Below, piece by piece: positions 8,865-17,892 of a DNA stretch of 64,000 bases (positions are counted from its first letter, which is position 1; each line of letters opens with the position of its first letter). Both the position numbers and the translations under genes were made by a program. Source of the stretch: Alteromonas sp. BL110 (GTDB taxonomy: Bacteria; Pseudomonadota; Gammaproteobacteria; Enterobacterales; Alteromonadaceae); contig NZ_CP031967.1 of NCBI RefSeq assembly GCF_003443615.1, positions 1,240,001 through 1,304,000 on the forward strand, written 5' to 3'. Under the pieces are notes generated by a model. The model had not been told where the DNA came from and did not search any database. It was given only the letters and a program-made list of their open reading frames with translations.

Positions 8865-9776
8865 ATGGCCTTAGAAAACGCAACAACTAACACAGTTGAA
8901 ACTGGCTTCAATGCGCTGTTATCAAAGCTAGATTTAGTGTCAGGTTTCAATAAAAGTGAAGCTACAAATTCGACAAGTTCTTCAACAACATCAAGTAATG
9001 AAGCGGCAACAAGCGGCGAGTCTTTGCCGTCTATATTCTCATTGTTACTTGAACAACAGAATCAAACGAATGAACCAGTAGGTACATCAAACACCACTGC
9101 GGATAACAAAGAAGTTACCAGTGCAACAAGTCTTACAGAGGGTGTTCTCTCATCACTAACAAATATGAATAATGCACTTTCAGATGATGCCATTGTAGCT
9201 ATGCAAGGTACGCTGTTAACTGCATTACAAAACAATATATTTCAAGCGTTATCAACCAATAGCGGCACCACCAATACTGCTACTACCGGCGGAACTTCTG
9301 ACGTGAGCAATGCGAGTATTAATCAAAGTGAAGCCAGCCCAACCTTATTCGACACGCTATACACGAATGCCTTTGGTGAGGACGGGCTTAACCTTAAAGA
9401 CGGCTTTGATGTCTTAAATATTGCAAATCACTTGCCCATAGTTTCTGATGTGTACGAGGCAACCACCTCTAGCCACGCTGCTGCCGCGGCAAGTTTGGCA
9501 GGTAGCTTTTTATATGGGGGCATAGGCGGCCTTATGTATAACGCTGTAGACTTGGCCGTAGAAAACGTTACAGGACAAAGTATTTCAAATAACCTGTGGT
9601 CAATGGGCCAAGCATTAGTGTCGTCCTCCCTCAGCGACATTAGTACTGATAGTGTTTCACAGTCTTCGGCCGAAGGTGTATTAGCTTCAACGCCTATCGA
9701 GGCTAATGATATAAAGGCAGGAATAGCAAATAAAGCGGCAGACGCTACTTACCAATTCGTTCAACGAGGCCTTTAA
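8865..9776 (+). CDS. Unrecognised Ser/Thr/Asn-rich protein with one hydrophobic module
   Basis: A 303-residue protein I do not recognise. The start is supported by AAGGGGA seven bases upstream. There is no signal peptide. Residues 1-165 are low complexity, rich in Ser, Thr, Asn and Ala. Residues about 175-250 are compact and conserved-looking: NIANHLPIVSDVYEAT, then an Ala/Gly-rich stretch (SLAGSFLYGGIGGLMYNAV) and ENVTGQSISNN. A glycine-zipper-like hydrophobic hairpin following a 'PIVS..Y' motif recalls small proteins found next to flagellar genes in other proteobacteria, but this is memory and unverified. It diverges from the flgH/flgT-like pair, sharing a 160-base promoter region, which makes a flagellar or surface role plausible. 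Confidence 0.7.
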   Translation: MALENATTNTVETGFNALLSKLDLVSGFNKSEATNSTSSSTTSSNEAATSGESLPSIFSLLLEQQNQTNEPVGTSNTTADNKEVTSATSLTEGVLSSLTNMNNALSDDAIVAMQGTLLTALQNNIFQALSTNSGTTNTATTGGTSDVSNASINQSEASPTLFDTLYTNAFGEDGLNLKDGFDVLNIANHLPIVSDVYEATTSSHAAAAASLAGSFLYGGIGGLMYNAVDLAVENVTGQSISNNLWSMGQALVSSSLSDISTDSVSQSSAEGVLASTPIEANDIKAGIANKAADATYQFVQRGL

Positions 9777-9828
9777 GCCTCTATTTTGAATAAGCGTACG
9801 TAGCGAAAATAGTATTAGCCTTCAGGTT

Positions 9829-10239
9829 TTAGAAGTTTGGTTTAACTGGCTTGTATTCAGGAGATAGGAACAATGGTGATGTGATCACCAAATCTGCCGT
9901 TGCTGGCGTGCAGGCTACTGGTACATTCCATACTGAGCACAGTCGCAGTAGCGCTTTTACGTCGGGGTCGTGGGGCGCTGGATTCAACGGGTCCCAAAAG
10001 AAGAATAGCGCGTCTAGCTTGTTTTCGGCAATCAACGCGCCTATTTGCTGATCCCCACCTAGCGGGCCACTTTTATAGCGTATGACGTCTAAACCGGTTT
10101 CGCTGGCAATTAAGCCGCCCGTTGTCCCTGTCCCCACCAGATTACACTGCTTTAGCACGTCAATATGCTGTTTAACCCATGCCAGTAATTCGGGCTTCTT
10201 ATGATCGTGCGCCACCAGCGCCAAAGTAAGTTTGCTCAT
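9829..10239 (-). CDS. mgsA: Methylglyoxal synthase
   Basis: Converts dihydroxyacetone phosphate to methylglyoxal and phosphate, a bypass that relieves sugar-phosphate stress. The 136-residue product is slightly shorter than the E. coli enzyme (152). Visible signatures are [11 protein letters not shown], the phosphate-binding [41 protein letters not shown] with catalytic Asp, and [18 protein letters not shown] at 10266 would add nine residues; ATG 10239 has GGAAAA at normal spacing. Convergent with the gene ending at 9776. Confidence 0.93.
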   Translation of the reverse strand: MSKLTLALVAHDHKKPELLAWVKQHIDVLKQCNLVGTGTTGGLIASETGLDVIRYKSGPLGGDQQIGALIAENKLDALFFFWDPLNPAPHDPDVKALLRLCSVWNVPVACTPATADLVITSPLFLSPEYKPVKPNF

Positions 10240-10556
10240 TTTATTTTCCGAGTTTAATCCCAACAACCTATTTTCACAATTTTGTACTTAGGCCTGTAGC
10301 GACCTATCTTTTGTCACTGTCTTAATTTATAAGCGCCTTGCCACTAGGGCCTATTAACCCTTGGCAGCTCAATGCAAAAACAGACTCAATTCCTAGTTTA
10401 TTAAGCATTAACGCTGCCACAAACAAGTAAAACTACTATTCATTGAGTGCCAAATATAAATATTCAGTTCTATTGGTCTTGTTGTCAACTTACTGTCACA
10501 ACTATAAATATATTATTAAGTATCTTTTTATAGACTAAACAGCCTAAATATAAGAT
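10240..10556. other. AT-rich intergenic region upstream of the argC operators
   Basis: No gene is visible. The stretch from about 10440 is very AT-rich. It includes a weak third ARG-box-like sequence, AATATAAATATTCA (10453-10466; 7 of 10 conserved positions, with a perfect right half-site). The mgsA promoter should lie in its first 100 bases. Confidence 0.5.
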
Positions 10557-10591
10557 AAAATATTTATACATTTTTATTGCATAAACATTCA
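10557..10591 (+). promoter_or_regulatory. Tandem ARG boxes (ArgR operator) of the argC operon
   Basis: The known ArgR half-site pair is TGAAT-wwww-ATTCA. TGCATAAACATTCA (10578-10591) matches 9 of 10 conserved positions, and AAAATATTTATACA (10557-10570) matches 7 of 10. Their centres are exactly 21 bp apart, the spacing of paired ARG boxes bound by an ArgR hexamer. A TTGCAT/TACACT promoter-like pair (10577-10582 and 10599-10604, 16-base spacer) overlaps the second box, so ArgR would block RNA polymerase. Confidence 0.65.
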
Positions 10592-10663
10592 AATTAGATA
10601 CACTAGTCCACGGTTAAAGCATCCAACCCGTAAATTGGGGTTGTAACTTTATAGGAATTGATG

Positions 10664-10789
10664 ATGACACAACCAACTCGCGTTGTTGGTTCAACCACTA
10701 GCAACGATAAAGAGTTTATCTCTCCCCTGGCTGGCTACACCATGCATAGCGCACGACGATGCGTGTGCACATCTATGCTTATTCAGTAG
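10664..10789 (+). CDS. Candidate argC leader peptide, 41 codons
   Basis: A small ORF between the ARG boxes and argC, too short for routine gene calling. It has an AGGA ribosome site (10653-10656) and two adjacent ATGs (10661 and 10664); 10664 gives the better spacing. The product contains Arg at three places, including a tandem Arg-Arg encoded by the rare-type codons CGA CGA (10754-10759), followed by CVCTSMLIQ and TAG. These codons sit in the loop of a hairpin (10744-10778). Three bases after the stop an 18-bp terminator-like stem begins. The layout is that of an attenuation leader peptide, but translation is not demonstrated and I know of no established argC leader peptide in this group. 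Confidence 0.5.
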   Translation: MTQPTRVVGSTTSNDKEFISPLAGYTMHSARRCVCTSMLIQ

Positions 10790-10791
10790 CA

Positions 10792-10873
10792 CACTTTTTA
10801 CCTTTGTAATGTGGTCGCGGTTAGGCAAGGTTATTCGCCCAACCAGTTTACAAAGGTAAAAAGTGATTTTTTT
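10792..10873 (+). terminator. Strong terminator/attenuator hairpin just upstream of argC
   Basis: The 18-base arms at 10792-10809 and 10848-10865 are perfect complements (CACTTTTTACCTTTGTAA and its reverse complement). The 38-base loop can itself partly pair (GGTTAGGC with GCCCAACC, one mismatch). A run of seven T follows (10867-10873). This is a full intrinsic terminator in front of, not behind, the operon it precedes. Segment GTGTGC (10763-10768) can pair either with GCGCAC upstream (10749-10754, one G-U) or with GCACAC (10789-10794), which overlaps the first three bases of the terminator arm. This gives mutually exclusive structures as in attenuators. The alternative stem is only 6 bp, so its strength is uncertain. 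Confidence 0.7.
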
Positions 10874-10897
10874 CTCCTTTTATTGAATTTTTAAATT

Positions 10898-11911
10898 ATG
10901 TATAGCGTTTCAATTATTGGTGCCAGTGGTTACACAGGTGCACAACTTGTTCAGTTGGTTATTCAACATCCAAAACTCGAGTTAGCGGGTACTTATGTAT
11001 CTGAGAAAAGTAGCGATGCAGGTAAAAGTATCGCACAGCTTCATGGCAACTTGGCCCATGTTAACGCAACGCTAACGCCTATCTCAGATGCTGCGCTAAA
11101 AGCGATGGCTAACGATGTTGATTTTATTTTTCTAGCAACACCGCATGAGGCAAGCCACGACTGGATGCCTGTCTTATCTTCAGGTAACGCGAAAGTACTC
11201 GATTTATCAGGTGCTTTTAGGTTGAAAGACACCCAGATTTTCGAACAGTTTTATGGCTTTCCCCATACGCAGGAGCAAAGTCTAGCTCAGGCGGTTTATG
11301 GCCTTGCTGAATGGCACGAAGCTCAGATTGCCAGCGCAGATGTTATTGCTGTTCCGGGTTGTTACCCCACAGCCAGCCTTAGTGCACTTAAGCCACTTGC
11401 TGAAAATAACCTGCTTGACGCAAACGTACGCCCAGTGATTAACGCCGTATCTGGTGTATCGGGCGCAGGTAGAAAAGCCAGTTTAACCACCAGTTTTTTT
11501 GAGGTCAGTCTTCAAGCATACGGCGTGCTAGGTCATCGTCATACGCCTGAAATTGAAGCATATTTAGGCACACCCGTTATCTTCACGCCGCATCTTGGGA
11601 ACTTCAAAAGAGGTATCTTGGCAACAGTCACTGTTAAAGTTAAAGCTGGTACCACCAGCGCGCAGCTTGAACAAGCGTACACTGAGGCCTATGCTGATAA
11701 GCCTATTGTGCGTTTGCGCACAAGTTTTCCAAAAATTGACGACGTTGCTCATACTCCATTTGTTGATCTTCACTGGAAGCTAGACGAAGCATCTGGATAT
11801 GCAGTGGTTACCGCTGCTATAGACAACGTAATGAAAGGCGCAGCCTCTCAGGCTATTCAATGCCTTAATATAATGACGAAACAACCAATAGAAACAGGGT
11901 TAGTACTATGA
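10898..11911 (+). CDS. argC: N-acetyl-gamma-glutamyl-phosphate reductase
   Basis: Third step of arginine synthesis: NADPH-dependent reduction of N-acetylglutamyl phosphate to the semialdehyde. The 337-residue length is normal. Signatures are the nucleotide loop [10 protein letters not shown] (residues 8-17), catalytic Cys in [22 protein letters not shown], and [11 protein letters not shown]. The start codon lacks a recognisable Shine-Dalgarno site; the 30 bases before ATG are T-rich, being the terminator tail. Initiation may therefore be weak or helped by S1-type binding. It heads argCBFGH and overlaps argB by four bases (ATGA). Confidence 0.97.
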   Translation: MYSVSIIGASGYTGAQLVQLVIQHPKLELAGTYVSEKSSDAGKSIAQLHGNLAHVNATLTPISDAALKAMANDVDFIFLATPHEASHDWMPVLSSGNAKVLDLSGAFRLKDTQIFEQFYGFPHTQEQSLAQAVYGLAEWHEAQIASADVIAVPGCYPTASLSALKPLAENNLLDANVRPVINAVSGVSGAGRKASLTTSFFEVSLQAYGVLGHRHTPEIEAYLGTPVIFTPHLGNFKRGILATVTVKVKAGTTSAQLEQAYTEAYADKPIVRLRTSFPKIDDVAHTPFVDLHWKLDEASGYAVVTAAIDNVMKGAASQAIQCLNIMTKQPIETGLVL

Positions 11912-12753
11912 GTGTTTCACCTATCGTAATCAAAGTTGGTGGTGCATTGCTTGACGATGCAGCAGCAATGACACGCTTATTTTTAAGCGTAAAAGAAGTT
12001 CAAGCCGCGCGCCCCGTAGTGGTAGTGCACGGTGGCGGCCCGTTAGTCGAAACCCTAATGGCAAGTCTTGGTCTTCAAAGTACAAAAATTGATGGCCTTC
12101 GCGTTACTCCCGATGAACACATGCCTTATATTTGTGGCGCACTTGCAGGCTCTGCGAACAAACAGCTCTGTGCAGCGGCACTGGCCACGGGTATTACTCC
12201 CGTTGGATTATCGCTGCTAGACGGAAATATGGTGGTCTGCGAACCACTGGCTGATCAATATGGTGCGGTAGGTGTGCCTTCAACCGCTGATGCTTCGTTT
12301 TTACAAAACGTACTAGCGCAGTCGACACTTCCAGTAATTAGCTCTATTGGCTCAAGCCCTCAAGGTAGATTACTCAATGTAAATGCCGATCAAGCTGCCA
12401 CGGTTATCGCCGAATTGCTTAACGCGGAGCTTTTATTACTTTCCAATGTTGAAGGTGTACTTGACGGTGATAAATCGCTAATTAGTGAACTTAACGCCGC
12501 AAGCATTGCGAAATATGCAGATGAAGGCGTGATCACTGACGGAATGAAAGTAAAAGTAGATGCGGCACTTGCGTCTGCAGAAAGCCTAGACCGCGCAGTT
12601 TACATTGCAAGCTGGGCAGCTGATATCAACGATATTTTAAATAAGAAAACGGGTACACAAATACTGCCCGCAGCTCTGACAAATACAAAGTCGACAAACG
12701 CTGATTTACCCCAAACCGACTTTACAAAAGGCAATGCCGGAGAAGTACAATGA
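11908..12753 (+). CDS. argB: Acetylglutamate kinase
   Basis: Phosphorylates N-acetylglutamate with ATP, the second step of the pathway. The amino-acid-kinase fold shows [10 protein letters not shown] at the N-terminus, [11 protein letters not shown], a substrate-binding [24 protein letters not shown], and [10 protein letters not shown] near the C-terminus. At 281 residues it is somewhat longer than E. coli ArgB (258). The extra residues form a polar tail after the kinase fold (from about residue 255). The start overlaps argC by ATGA and the end overlaps argF by ATGA, so translation is coupled. Confidence 0.96.
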   Translation: MSVSPIVIKVGGALLDDAAAMTRLFLSVKEVQAARPVVVVHGGGPLVETLMASLGLQSTKIDGLRVTPDEHMPYICGALAGSANKQLCAAALATGITPVGLSLLDGNMVVCEPLADQYGAVGVPSTADASFLQNVLAQSTLPVISSIGSSPQGRLLNVNADQAATVIAELLNAELLLLSNVEGVLDGDKSLISELNAASIAKYADEGVITDGMKVKVDAALASAESLDRAVYIASWAADINDILNKKTGTQILPAALTNTKSTNADLPQTDFTKGNAGEVQ

Positions 12754-13661
12754 AACAGGACCTACTCACCTTTGCAGACTGGACACCAGACGCAATGAAA
12801 AACTTGCTGCAATTGGCTGTAGAAATTAAACAAGCGCCAGCAAGTTACAGCAATGTGCTAGCGGGAAAATCAATTGTTGCCCTGTTTGAAAAGCCGTCAT
12901 TGCGAACCCGCGTAAGCTTTGATATTGGTATCAACAAGCTTGGCGGCCACATGGTGTACTTAGATGCACAGTCGGGCAAATTAGCAGGTCGAGAAGATGC
13001 AGTGGATACTGCTGCTAACCTAGCCTGCTGGGCTGACGCTATCGTAGCTCGCGTGTTTTCGCACGAAACGTTAGAAACCTTTTCTCAGGCAGCCAAAGTG
13101 CCAGTAGTTAACGCGCTGTGCGATAAATACCACCCATGCCAAGGCCTTGCCGATTACCTCACTATGTTTGAACGCTTTGGCAAGACCGAGGGTCTTACCA
13201 TGGCTTACGTAGGCGATGGCAATAATGTGACCCATTCATTACTCATCGTTGGTGCGCTTTTAGGTTGCAACCAGGTTGTAGTGACACCAGAAGGTCACGA
13301 AGCGACGCCTGAAATTGTGGCACAAGCCAAAGCGATCGCCGAGAAAACCGGCGTATCGATTGTTGAAAGTACAGAGCTTAGTGCTGCTAACGGCGCAGAC
13401 GTTATCTATGCGGATACATGGCTTTCAATGGGTGACGATACACCGCTTGAGGTGATCAAAGAGAAGTTCATGCCTTATCAGGTAAATGAAGCGCTAATGG
13501 AGGCAACGGGTGCAAGCTACGTCATGCATTGCCAGCCTGCCCATCGCGATTTAGAAATAACAGGCTCGTTAATTGATAGTGATAAGTCGCTATTAATGCA
13601 GCAAGCCGAAAATAGAATGCATGGCCAAAACGCCATTCTTACTCAATTACTTAATGCCTAA
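12750..13661 (+). CDS. argF: Ornithine carbamoyltransferase
   Basis: Makes citrulline from ornithine and carbamoyl phosphate. The 303-residue product has the carbamoyl-phosphate loop S-L-R-T-R (50-54), [11 protein letters not shown], the ornithine region VTHSLL, and [10 protein letters not shown]. The active-site cysteine motif reads [10 protein letters not shown] where most family members have HCLPA. The catalytic Cys is kept and Leu becomes Gln, a variant seen in a subset of OTCases as far as I recall. The gene overlaps argB by four bases and is followed by argG after 37 bases. Confidence 0.95.
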   Translation: MKQDLLTFADWTPDAMKNLLQLAVEIKQAPASYSNVLAGKSIVALFEKPSLRTRVSFDIGINKLGGHMVYLDAQSGKLAGREDAVDTAANLACWADAIVARVFSHETLETFSQAAKVPVVNALCDKYHPCQGLADYLTMFERFGKTEGLTMAYVGDGNNVTHSLLIVGALLGCNQVVVTPEGHEATPEIVAQAKAIAEKTGVSIVESTELSAANGADVIYADTWLSMGDDTPLEVIKEKFMPYQVNEALMEATGASYVMHCQPAHRDLEITGSLIDSDKSLLMQQAENRMHGQNAILTQLLNA

Positions 13662-13698
13662 AAAGGCACCTAAAAAGACGCTTAAAAGGTTTACTTAG

Positions 13699-14904
13699 AT
13701 GCAAAATGTTAAAAAAATCGTACTAGCCTATTCAGGCGGGCTTGATACATCAGCCATCATTCCATGGCTTAAAGAAAACTATGGCTGTGAAGTTGTCGCA
13801 TTTGCGGCAGATGTGGGCCAAGGTGATGAAGAGCTAGAAGGTCTTCATGAAAAAGCCATCGCGTCTGGCGCGAGCGAATGCCACATTGTTGATTTGAAAG
13901 AAGAGTTCGTAAGCGAATATATCTTTCCAACTATCACCACTGGTGCGGTATACGAAGGCGAATATTTACTTGGTACGTCAATGGCACGCCCGGTAATCGC
14001 AAAGGCGCAAGTTGAGATTGCCCGCAAAGTGGGCGCGGACGCGCTATGTCACGGTTGTACCGGTAAAGGTAACGACCAGGTGCGTTTTGAAAGCACCTTT
14101 GCCGCGCTTGCCCCAGATCTTACCGTTATCGCGCCATGGCGTGAGTGGGATATGGTAAGCCGCGAAGACTTGCTTGCTTACCTAGCCGAGCGCAATATTG
14201 CGACAACAGCGTCAGCGACAAAAATTTACAGCCGTGATGCAAACGCATGGCACATTTCACACGAAGGTGGCGAGCTTGAAGACCCATGGCAAGAGCCTAC
14301 TAAGCAAGTGTGGACCATGACGGTTGACCCAGAAGATGCGCCTGATAGCCCTGAGCGCGTTACCCTGTCTTTTAACGAAGGTAAGCTGACCCACGTTGAT
14401 GGTGAAGCATTATCGCCTTATCAAGCACTTGTTAAGCTAAATACAGTAGCAGCAGCGCACGGTGTTGGACGTATCGACATTGTTGAAAACCGCCTTGTAG
14501 GCATGAAGTCTCGTGGCTGTTATGAAACCCCTGGAGGCACTGTATTACTTAAAGCGTATAAAGCGCTAGAAACCATGGTGTTAGATAAAGCAGCACTTAA
14601 ATACCGCGAGCAGATTGGTCTTGAATTCTCACACGTTATGTACGATGGCCGTTGGTTTACTGCCCTTAACGATGCACTGCTTGCTGGTGCTGCGTCTTTT
14701 GCGAAGAAAGTAACGGGTGATATTGTCGTTAAGCTTTATAAAGGCCAAGCTACCGTTACCCAGCGTAAATCGCCAAACAGCCTTTACTCTGAAGACTTTG
14801 CTACCTTTGGTGCTGACGATGTTTACGACCAGAAACACGCTGAGGGCTTTATCCGCTTATTCAGCCTTTCAAGTCGTATTGAAGCACTAAAAAATCAAGG
14901 TTAA
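13699..14904 (+). CDS. argG: Argininosuccinate synthase
   Basis: Joins citrulline and aspartate using ATP. The 401-residue length matches the short (type 1) ArgG form, unlike the longer E. coli protein (447). The ATP-pyrophosphatase loop AYSGGLDTS lies at residues 10-18. Other motifs are [24 protein letters not shown], and [13 protein letters not shown]. The start has AAAGG upstream. A hairpin without a T-tract (14914-14939) separates it from argH, compatible with transcript processing rather than termination. Confidence 0.97.
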   Translation: MQNVKKIVLAYSGGLDTSAIIPWLKENYGCEVVAFAADVGQGDEELEGLHEKAIASGASECHIVDLKEEFVSEYIFPTITTGAVYEGEYLLGTSMARPVIAKAQVEIARKVGADALCHGCTGKGNDQVRFESTFAALAPDLTVIAPWREWDMVSREDLLAYLAERNIATTASATKIYSRDANAWHISHEGGELEDPWQEPTKQVWTMTVDPEDAPDSPERVTLSFNEGKLTHVDGEALSPYQALVKLNTVAAAHGVGRIDIVENRLVGMKSRGCYETPGGTVLLKAYKALETMVLDKAALKYREQIGLEFSHVMYDGRWFTALNDALLAGAASFAKKVTGDIVVKLYKGQATVTQRKSPNSLYSEDFATFGADDVYDQKHAEGFIRLFSLSSRIEALKNQG

Positions 14905-14913
14905 TTGTATCCC

Positions 14914-14939
14914 GCGCGTAGTTTTTAGTCGCTACGCGC
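14914..14939 (+). other. Intergenic hairpin between argG and argH
   Basis: GCGCGTAG (14914-14921) and CTACGCGC (14932-14939) are a perfect 8-bp stem with a 10-base loop. There is no T-run, so this is probably an mRNA-stability or processing element inside the operon rather than a terminator. Confidence 0.5.
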
Positions 14940-14978
14940 AGGTAGCAAAGACAAAAAACAGTATTTAAGGAGCATCAC

Positions 14979-16361
14979 ATGGCGTTGTGGGGTGGCCGGT
15001 TCGAGTCCGGTGCAAGTAGTATGTTTAAACAGGTTAACGACTCTCTGCCGTTTGACCAAGTTATGGCAAGCCAAGATATCCAAGGCTCTATCAGCTGGTC
15101 CCGTGCGCTGCAAAAAGCAGGCGTATTGACCGCGGACGAGCAAGCCCAGCTTGAAGCAGCACTTAGCGAGTTGAAAGCGAAAGCCGATGCGGGTGAATTA
15201 GACTTTAACGCATCGAGCGAAGAAGATATTCACAGCTTTGTAGAAGCTGCGCTTATTGAAAAGCTTGGCGATATTGGTCGTAAACTTCACACAGGGCGCA
15301 GCCGAAATGACCAAGTAGCCACTGACTTTCGCCTTTGGGTACGGGAACATATTGCCTCTCTTCGCGCTGATGTTTTAGGTGTTATCAAATCGCTTCTAAA
15401 TGCCGCAAGCCGTCATCAAGAAGCTATTATCCCAGGTTACACTCACTTACAACGTGCACAGCCTATTCACTTTGCACACTGGTGCCTAGCGTATGTGGAA
15501 ATGCTAAAGCGCGATTTAAGTCGTTTAGATGACTTAAAAGTACGCATGAACCAGTGCCCTCTGGGCTCTGGCGCACTCGCAGGCACCACGTTTCCTGTAG
15601 ACCGCCACGCTATTGCAGAGGAACTGGGCTTCGACTCTCCTTGCCTTAATAGCCTAGATGCCGTGTCGGACAGAGACTTTGTTCTTGAACTTTTGTTTGT
15701 CGCCAGTACCAGCATGATGCACTTATCACGTCTTGCTGAAGATATGATTTTTTATAACTCTGGTGAAGCTGGGTTCTTACAGTTAGGCGATAGCGTGACC
15801 TCAGGTTCATCGCTTATGCCACAGAAGAAAAACCCGGACGCGCTAGAGCTTATGCGCGGTAAATGTGGTCGTGTATTCGGCTCATTACAAGCACTTTTAG
15901 TTACTATGAAGGGCCTGCCTCTTGCGTATAACAAAGATATGCAAGAAGACAAAGAAGGCGCTATCGATACGGTAAATCAGTGGCATATTTGCTTATGCAT
16001 AGCCAGCGAAGTGCTCGACTCACTGCAACTTAATGAAGAACGCTGTCGTACTGCAGCAACCCAAGGCTTTTCCAATGCAACCGAGCTTGCCGATTATCTG
16101 GTAGGCAAAGGTGTACCGTTTAGAACAGGCCACGATATCGCGGGTCGTGTAGTGCTTCAGGCGATAGATAAAGGCTGTGCTATTGAAGATTTGCCGCTAA
16201 GCGACATGCAGGCAATTTGCGATAAAATCGAAGACGATGTTTATCCAGTACTTCAATTGGAATACGGTGTAAACCAGCGCAACATCCTTGGTGGAACCAG
16301 CAAAGAAACAGTTACTAAAGCACTGTATCAAGAGTTGGAAGATTTGGATAAGCAAGGGTAG
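14979..16361 (+). CDS. argH: Argininosuccinate lyase
   Basis: Last step of arginine synthesis, splitting argininosuccinate into arginine and fumarate. The 460-residue product carries LHTGRSRNDQVATDF, TVGYTHLQRA-type PGYTHLQRAQP, and the fumarase/aspartase signature GSSLMPQKKNPD with catalytic Ser. The length is that of a plain ArgH. There is no C-terminal acetyltransferase fusion of the ArgH(A) type known from Vibrio and relatives, and a separate full-length ArgA follows. AAGGAG lies eight bases before the ATG. Confidence 0.97.
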   Translation: MALWGGRFESGASSMFKQVNDSLPFDQVMASQDIQGSISWSRALQKAGVLTADEQAQLEAALSELKAKADAGELDFNASSEEDIHSFVEAALIEKLGDIGRKLHTGRSRNDQVATDFRLWVREHIASLRADVLGVIKSLLNAASRHQEAIIPGYTHLQRAQPIHFAHWCLAYVEMLKRDLSRLDDLKVRMNQCPLGSGALAGTTFPVDRHAIAEELGFDSPCLNSLDAVSDRDFVLELLFVASTSMMHLSRLAEDMIFYNSGEAGFLQLGDSVTSGSSLMPQKKNPDALELMRGKCGRVFGSLQALLVTMKGLPLAYNKDMQEDKEGAIDTVNQWHICLCIASEVLDSLQLNEERCRTAATQGFSNATELADYLVGKGVPFRTGHDIAGRVVLQAIDKGCAIEDLPLSDMQAICDKIEDDVYPVLQLEYGVNQRNILGGTSKETVTKALYQELEDLDKQG

Positions 16362-16379
16362 CGGTAAGGAACTACTTAG

Positions 16380-17690
16380 ATGGTACTAGCGCAGCAAGAT
16401 GGCATAAAACTGTTTCGCAGTTCACTGCCATACATTAATGCTCATCAGGGAAAAACCTTTGTATTGATGTTCGGTGGCGAAGCCATTGAACATCCTAATT
16501 TCCCCAACATTATTCAAGACATCGCTCTATTGAACAGCCTTGGCGTACGTGTGGTAGTTGTGCACGGTGCCAGACCACAAATAGACCAGCGCGTTGCGTT
16601 ACGCAGTATAGAAGGCCGCTTCGAAAACGGCGTACGCATTACTGATAAGCAGACCCTTGAATGTGTAAAAGACGCCGCAGGCTCGGTTCGTTCGCAGGTA
16701 GAAGCTTTGCTTACTATGGGTTTACCGAACTCACCGATGCACGGCGCGCAAATACGCGTGTGCTCGGGTAACTTGGTAGTAGCCAAACCTATGGGCGTGC
16801 GAGGCGGTGTAGACTTTGAAAATACGGGTCTAGTGCGTCGTATCGATACTACCGGCATTAACGACCACTTAAACGACGGCTCGATTGTGTTGTTATCGCC
16901 TATGGGCTATTCATCAACGGGAGAAGTATTTAACTTGTCTCACGAAGATGTAGCTACCCAGGCAGCTATTGCCCTTAAGGCCGACAAGCTGATTGTGTTT
17001 TCAAACTATGATGGCGTATACAACCGCGACGGAAGATTACTTCGAACCATAGAACGTCCTCAGTTAGAACAGCTAACTCTAGCAGGTGATATAACCACCG
17101 AAGATACGGTACTAAGCGCGCTTACCACCAGTGTAGCTGCTGGGGTTCCACGTGCGCACTGTATCAGTTTTGAAAAAGACGGGGCTCTGCTTCAGGAATT
17201 GTTCACCCGCGACGGGACTGGCTCGCTTGTAATGGAGCACCATTACGAGCAATTGCGGGCGGCAACCATCGAGGATGTAGGCGGTATTTTAAAACTAATA
17301 AAGCCCTTAGAAGAAAGCGGCGTGTTAGTGAAGCGTTCACGCGAGCGTTTAGAGAACGAAATTAACCAGTTCATAGTGATTGTGCGCGACGGTATGATCA
17401 TCGCCTGTGCGGCTTTGTACTTGTACCCAGAAGATGGCTGTGCTGAATTAGCCTGTGTGGCGACCCACCAAGACTATCGCGGCAAAAACCGCGGTGAACG
17501 TATTTTAGATGAAGTGCGCACCCGTGCTAAAGAAGCAGATATTGACCGTATCTTTGTACTAACGACGGTAACGGCACACTGGTTTTTAGAACAAGGGTTT
17601 GAGCCAGCAGACATTAGTGCTTTACCTGCCGTGAAAAAAGAGCTGTACAACTTTCAGCGTAATTCTAAGGTATTTACGCTGACAGTCTAA
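16380..17690 (+). CDS. argA: N-acetylglutamate synthase, classical two-domain ArgA
   Basis: First step of arginine synthesis and the usual target of arginine feedback inhibition. The 436-residue product has an N-terminal amino-acid-kinase-like regulatory domain (about 1-285: FVLMFGGEAIE, VVVVHGARPQID, LSPMGYSSTGEVFNLSHEDVA). The C-terminal GNAT acetyltransferase domain (about 290-436) contains ELACVATHQDYRGKNRGERIL. It starts 18 bases after argH, so it is the last gene of the argCBFGHA operon, and a clear terminator follows. Having all steps here except argD and argE is notable; argD lies at 54268. Confidence 0.96.
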   Translation: MVLAQQDGIKLFRSSLPYINAHQGKTFVLMFGGEAIEHPNFPNIIQDIALLNSLGVRVVVVHGARPQIDQRVALRSIEGRFENGVRITDKQTLECVKDAAGSVRSQVEALLTMGLPNSPMHGAQIRVCSGNLVVAKPMGVRGGVDFENTGLVRRIDTTGINDHLNDGSIVLLSPMGYSSTGEVFNLSHEDVATQAAIALKADKLIVFSNYDGVYNRDGRLLRTIERPQLEQLTLAGDITTEDTVLSALTTSVAAGVPRAHCISFEKDGALLQELFTRDGTGSLVMEHHYEQLRAATIEDVGGILKLIKPLEESGVLVKRSRERLENEINQFIVIVRDGMIIACAALYLYPEDGCAELACVATHQDYRGKNRGERILDEVRTRAKEADIDRIFVLTTVTAHWFLEQGFEPADISALPAVKKELYNFQRNSKVFTLTV

Positions 17691-17705
17691 TTTGTCAATT
17701 CAGGT

Positions 17706-17753
17706 CATACGAAACACTAATTTATCAAATAATATGGTGTTTCGTATGTTTTT
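17706..17753 (+). terminator. Rho-independent terminator of the arg operon
   Basis: CATACGAAACAC (17706-17717) and GTGTTTCGTATG (17737-17748) form a perfect 12-bp stem with a 19-base loop, followed by TTTTT. It lies 15 bases past the argA stop. Confidence 0.85.
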
Positions 17754-17892
17754 GTAACATATTGTGAAAATTAACATTAATCCTTCCTAATGCCTATCCC
17801 TAGCACTATTTAGCGGTTATATTAACTCATCTAATTACGTGAATTAGTTTCAACTGTTTGTATTGAACTAATACTAGTCCAGCGGTTTTATA

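Noticed and set aside
9781..9813. CTATTTT...AAAATAG inverted repeat as a terminator between the 8865 gene and mgsA
   Set aside because: Only seven AT-rich pairs with a long loop and no T-tract beyond the stem; too weak to call.
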